Assembly (NCBI RefSeq): GCF_049341065.1
Contig: NZ_JBMPIX010000002.1
Coordinates: 62,001 to 126,000 of the forward strand
DNA: 64,000 nt
Direction of reading: 5' to 3'
Origin: Pacificoceanicola sp049341065
GTDB lineage: Bacteria > Pseudomonadota > Alphaproteobacteria > Rhodobacterales > Rhodobacteraceae
Shown: positions 61,901 through 64,000 of the stretch, piece after piece
Numbering within the stretch: the first letter of the stretch is position 1
How the letters are laid out: every line of letters starts with the position of its first letter
The notes under the pieces: model-generated
What the model was told of the DNA's origin: nothing
Database searches by the model: none
What the model saw: the letters and a program-made list of their open reading frames with translations, nothing else
Position numbers and translations under genes: made by a program

Positions 61901-62101
61901 GAAGAAAAGGCCCGTCTGGAAAAGACGCTGGGCAAACTGGGCAAGGAACTGGGCGGTCTGCGCGGACGTCTGAACAACCCCAAGTTCGCGGAAAGCGCCC
62001 CGGCAGAGGTTGTCGAAGAGACCAAAGCCAATCTGGCGGCTCGCGAAGAAGAAGAGGCGCAACTGAAAGAGGCTTTGGCCCGTTTGGCCGAAATCGGATG
62101 A
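58937..62101 (+). CDS. valS: Valyl-tRNA synthetase
   Basis: Charges tRNA-Val. The protein has 1054 residues, long for the family, as is usual in Rhodobacterales. The class I signature HVGH is at residues 52-55 (PPPNVTGALHVGHAFNHT), the editing domain includes TTRPETMLGDGAVAVHP, and the KMSKS-type loop reads KKMSKTTGNVIDP. The C-terminal tRNA-binding arm is a coiled coil (EEKARLEKTLGKLGKELGGLRGRLNNPKFAESAP). An insertion of about 90 residues with many acidic and His residues sits before the VWRDPDVLDTWFSSGLWP motif. The ATG at 58937 is chosen because the frame upstream runs through the RNA hairpin array. Confidence 0.96.
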   Translation: MAMDKSFDAKTAEPRIYEAWEKAGAFRAGANKSRDDSFCIMLPPPNVTGALHVGHAFNHTLMDILVRWHRMRGFDTLWQPGQDHAGIATQLQVEKKLLADEGKRRTDMTREEFLGRVWDWKAEYGQTIINQMKRLGNSCDWERNAFTMSGAPGAPEADSKGNFHDAVIKVFVDMYEKGLIYRGKRLVNWDPHFETAISDLEVENIEVAGHMWHFKYPLAGGATYTYVEKDEDGNVVLEETRDYISIATTRPETMLGDGAVAVHPSDERYAPIVGKLCEIPVGPKEHRRLIPIITDEYPDKDFGSGAVKITGAHDFNDYQVAKRGGIPMYRLMDTRGHMRADGAAYAEAAAIAMEVAEGKRTLSEAEADSINLVPDHLRGLDRFEAREAVIAEITTEGLAVMTRSDDPRLGLPKKKKGDEDQEVTQVPLVEAKPIMQPFGDRSKVVIEPMLTDQWFVDAEKVVGPALDAVRNGDIKIIPESGEKTYYHWLENIEPWCISRQLWWGHQIPVWYGFDLQANRDYDDEHDGALDLVEMGALLLDQNLLLGDERHHAAHDFGAVTAEFNDVLASLPTPLNHARVVEVADRHAAVEALAHSLAEYEAHDQDPTKLVYPVWRDPDVLDTWFSSGLWPMGTLGWPEETDELKRFFPTDVLITGQDILFFWVARMIMMQLAVLDDKPMADKIPFHTVYLHQLVRDEKGKKMSKTTGNVIDPLEIVDEYGADALRFTNASMASIGGVLKLSVDRITGYRNFGTKLWNAARFAEMNGAVGSDGAIPAPKATLNRWIVGETAKVREIVDAALTEYRFNDAASALYAFVWGKVCDWYLEFSKPLFDSKDEAVVAETRATMAWVIDQCLILLHPIMPYITEELWGELGARQKLLVLGDWPTYGAELVDPAADVEMNWVISLIEGVRSARAQMHVPAGLYVPMLVTQIGEGEQGAWDRNETLIKRLARIESLEKVSDFPKGCVTVPVGGATFGLPLADIIDVGEEKARLEKTLGKLGKELGGLRGRLNNPKFAESAPAEVVEETKANLAAREEEEAQLKEALARLAEIG

Positions 62102-62148
62102 CATAGCCGGGCGGCGGGGCTGACCCCGCCGTCGCAACGGCATATTTC

Positions 62149-62190
62149 AAGGCGCCCGGGCCTCTGGCCTTGGCGCCTTGTTCGTTTTCT
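62149..62190 (+). terminator. Terminator after valS
   Basis: AAGGCGCC, an inner GGCC/GGCC stem, and GGCGCCTT followed by GTTCGTTTTC. A second hairpin without T run (CGGCGGGG-CTGA-CCCCGCCG, 62112-62131) precedes it. Confidence 0.85.
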
Positions 62191-62220
62191 GGGATGGCAA
62201 GCTCTCGAAAAGGTCCGTGA

Positions 62221-63807
62221 TCAGACCAGAGCCGATGTCATACGGATCAAAGTAGGCCGCCCGGCGGTAAACGCCGTGATCAGCGCGCTTTGCAGATCGG
62301 CGAGCGTCTCAGGCTGAACGGACTCCGCGCCATAGGCCTTGGCCAGCGCAAGAAAGTCAGGGTTGCGGGCAACCACGGCGTTGGGCGCGATTTGTGAGCG
62401 GACCATGCTGTCTTCGATCTCGCCAAGTTTGCCGTTGTCCCACAGCAGGATGGGCAGAGAAAGGCCAAGCTCGACCGCTGTTCCCAGTTCCGGCAGGGTG
62501 TATTGCAGCCCGTAATCGCCAAGGATCGCGCAGGTGGGCAAGCCCGGGCGGGCGACAGCGCCGCCAATCGCCGCAGGCAAGGCATACCCCAGCGTGCCGA
62601 AACCGTAAGGGTGATGCCAATGACCGGGGCGCGGCATGTCCCAGACCTCTTTGGCACCATAGGCAAATTGCGTCATGTCCGAATAGATCATCGCGTCATC
62701 GGGCATCACTTCGCGCAGGGCATCGGTTATCTCGACAATGCCCGGGCGCTCAGCGCGGATTTCTGCGCGCCAATGGGCGCGGGTTTTGGCAATCTCGGCG
62801 GCGTCCCAGCAGGGCGGGCGATCTTCGGTGCGAGCCGGGATGGCGATGGACATGGCCTTCAGAAAAGCGCCAGCCTCGGCTTGAATGGCGCTGTCAGCTG
62901 TCCGGCATTGCGCCAGCACTTCGGGATCAATGTCGATGCGGATCATAGGGCAGTCATGGCCCAAGGCGTCGCGCCAAAGGTCCACCTCGGACAGTTCGGT
63001 GCCAACCGCGACGACCAAATCAGCCTCGGCGGCGATGCGTGCGCTGCCTTCCCGCGCCAGATAAGAGCCAAGGAACAAGGGATAATCCGCCGGCACAAGG
63101 CCGCGGCCCGCATAGGTGGTCAAACCCGCCGCACCGGTTTGACGCAGCACCTCGGGAATGGCTAGGGCCGCTGATTTGGCACCGCCACCAAAAACGAACA
63201 GCGGTTTTTTTGCGCCAAGCACCGCTTCGATCACCGCGTAAAGATCTTCATTGGAGGCCCGTGCCTTTCGGACAACCGGCGCAGCATCGGGCGCAGGCTC
63301 AGCCAGGCTTCCGAGCAGGTCAATCGGGACATGGATGGCTTTGGGTCTGGGACGCCGGGAGGAGAATTCCGACAAAGCCCGGTCAATCAACTGATAGGCG
63401 GCAGCTGCGCTGCGGGCCTCAAGCGACCAATCGCAAACCGTGGCCCCTGCCCCGCACTGATCAAGCATCTGGTGCAATTGTCCGCGCCGCGCCGCGGTTT
63501 CATCGAGACACGAAGCAAGAGCGAGCACCGGAACCGAATCCGAGTAGGCCTGCCCAAGACCGGTCATGGCATTCAGAAAGCCCGGTCCGGTGATCAGGTA
63601 GCACACACCCGGCTGCCCCGTGGCGCGGGCATAGCCATCGGCCATAAATGCCGCACCCTGTTCGTGCCGGGCCAGAACGTGGCGAATGCCAGCCTCTTCA
63701 ATGCCGCGATACATTTCGACGTTGTGCACCCCGGGGATGCCAAAGATCACTTCGACGCCGCGCGTCTTGAGCATATGGGAGATCTGCGCACCCAATGGTT
63801 TTTGCAT
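62221..63807 (-). CDS. Acetolactate-synthase-like thiamine-diphosphate enzyme
   Basis: A 528-residue ThDP enzyme of the acetolactate synthase/5-guanidino-2-oxopentanoate decarboxylase group. The N-terminal PYR domain has the catalytic Glu region (VIFGIPGVHNVEMYRGIEEAGIRHVLARHEQGAAFMADGYARATG). A central domain carries GGGAKSAA, and the PP domain has GYALPAAIGGAVARPGLPTCAILGDYGLQYTLPELGTAVELGLSLPILLWDNGKLGEI, with the GD...N ThDP/Mg2+ motif. It is somewhat shorter than IlvB (about 570). The substrate is not evident. The ATG at 63807 has GGAGAG ahead and overlaps the stop of the TrkH-type gene by one base (TGATG). Confidence 0.88.
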   Translation of the reverse strand: MQKPLGAQISHMLKTRGVEVIFGIPGVHNVEMYRGIEEAGIRHVLARHEQGAAFMADGYARATGQPGVCYLITGPGFLNAMTGLGQAYSDSVPVLALASCLDETAARRGQLHQMLDQCGAGATVCDWSLEARSAAAAYQLIDRALSEFSSRRPRPKAIHVPIDLLGSLAEPAPDAAPVVRKARASNEDLYAVIEAVLGAKKPLFVFGGGAKSAALAIPEVLRQTGAAGLTTYAGRGLVPADYPLFLGSYLAREGSARIAAEADLVVAVGTELSEVDLWRDALGHDCPMIRIDIDPEVLAQCRTADSAIQAEAGAFLKAMSIAIPARTEDRPPCWDAAEIAKTRAHWRAEIRAERPGIVEITDALREVMPDDAMIYSDMTQFAYGAKEVWDMPRPGHWHHPYGFGTLGYALPAAIGGAVARPGLPTCAILGDYGLQYTLPELGTAVELGLSLPILLWDNGKLGEIEDSMVRSQIAPNAVVARNPDFLALAKAYGAESVQPETLADLQSALITAFTAGRPTLIRMTSALV

Positions 63808-64000
63808 CAGTCTCTCCAGAAACGTACGGTGAAGATGGCAAAGACGGCCAGAACCTCCAGCCGTCCAGTCAGCATAGCAAAGCTCAGCATCCATTTCGCC
63901 GCGTCGTTCAGCCCGGCAAAATTGCCTGCCGGGCCAATTTGATCCCCCAGTCCGGGGCCGATATTGGCGATCGCCGTCGCTGCGCCGGACACCGAAGTGA
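63807..64000 (-). CDS. TrkH/KtrB-type potassium uptake protein, C-terminal fragment
   Basis: The last 63 or so residues of a membrane protein that runs out of the window at its 5' side. The stretch IANIGPGLGDQIGPAGNFAGLNDAAKWMLSFAMLTGRLEVLAVFAIFTVRFWRD is the C-terminal pore-loop and helix region of TrkH-type K+ transporters. Its stop codon overlaps the start of the ThDP enzyme gene (TGATG), so the two are in one transcript although their functions look unrelated. Confidence 0.88.
   Translation of the reverse strand, partial: TSVSGAATAIANIGPGLGDQIGPAGNFAGLNDAAKWMLSFAMLTGRLEVLAVFAIFTVRFWRD

Overview
The window looks like chromosomal DNA of a Roseobacter-group alphaproteobacterium (Rhodobacteraceae). 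The signs are high GC with strong C/G third positions, MttB-like and dimethylglycine dehydrogenase-like genes, a DddP-like M24 protein, a methanethiol-oxidase-type SBP56 protein, and a DUF1127 gene followed by anti-Shine-Dalgarno hairpins of the Rhodobacterales 'cuckoo'/CcsR kind.

Layout. 0-7.6 kb: reductive pyrimidine degradation (PreT/PreA, dihydropyrimidinase, ureidopropionase-type hydrolase) around a RutR-type regulator with visible operators, interrupted by a low-GC DUF1993 gene. 7.8-13.8 kb: methylated-amine-type genes (beta-hydroxyacid dehydrogenase, non-pyrrolysine MttB homologue, FAD/GcvT fusion, LysR). 13.8-20.5 kb: an extracytoplasmic flavin module (DUF2271, PepSY-flavodoxin-reductase, ApbE), two small secreted proteins and a QseBC/PmrAB-like two-component system. 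Three promoter regions here share the same 49-bp symmetric element. 20.6-21.7 kb: a Tat-exported transglutaminase-like protein.

21.8-28.7 kb: a tight three-gene operon coding for a DUF4062-like/NB-ARC/TPR STAND NTPase, a protein with an intact ClpX zinc finger on a catalytically dead AAA+ domain, and a membrane KAP NTPase. I do not recognise this combination as a described system; it is the best candidate for a new conflict or defence system. 28.9-34.3 kb: a ribose-type ABC importer with an SDR. 34.5-44.2 kb, divergent: a regulator that fuses a winged helix to a family-1 solute-binding protein, an SDR, the DddP-like protein, and a 2-oxo-acid dehydrogenase set with its E2 split over two genes around an aldehyde dehydrogenase. 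44.6-49.2 kb: Lrp regulator, DmdA/GcvT-like protein, OsmC, SBP56/MtoX-like protein and a membrane partner, suggesting C1/organosulfur metabolism.

49.3-64 kb: mostly housekeeping: GFA protein, ArsC-like protein, tRNA-Ser(UGA), SPOR lipoprotein, CorA, a dac-tmk-holB operon, Mrp, DUF1127 plus ten anti-SD hairpins in five pairs, valS, a TPP-dependent enzyme and the end of a TrkH-type gene. Gene starts were chosen from ribosome-binding sites and protein family; several differ from the longest possible reading frame and this is stated where it matters.
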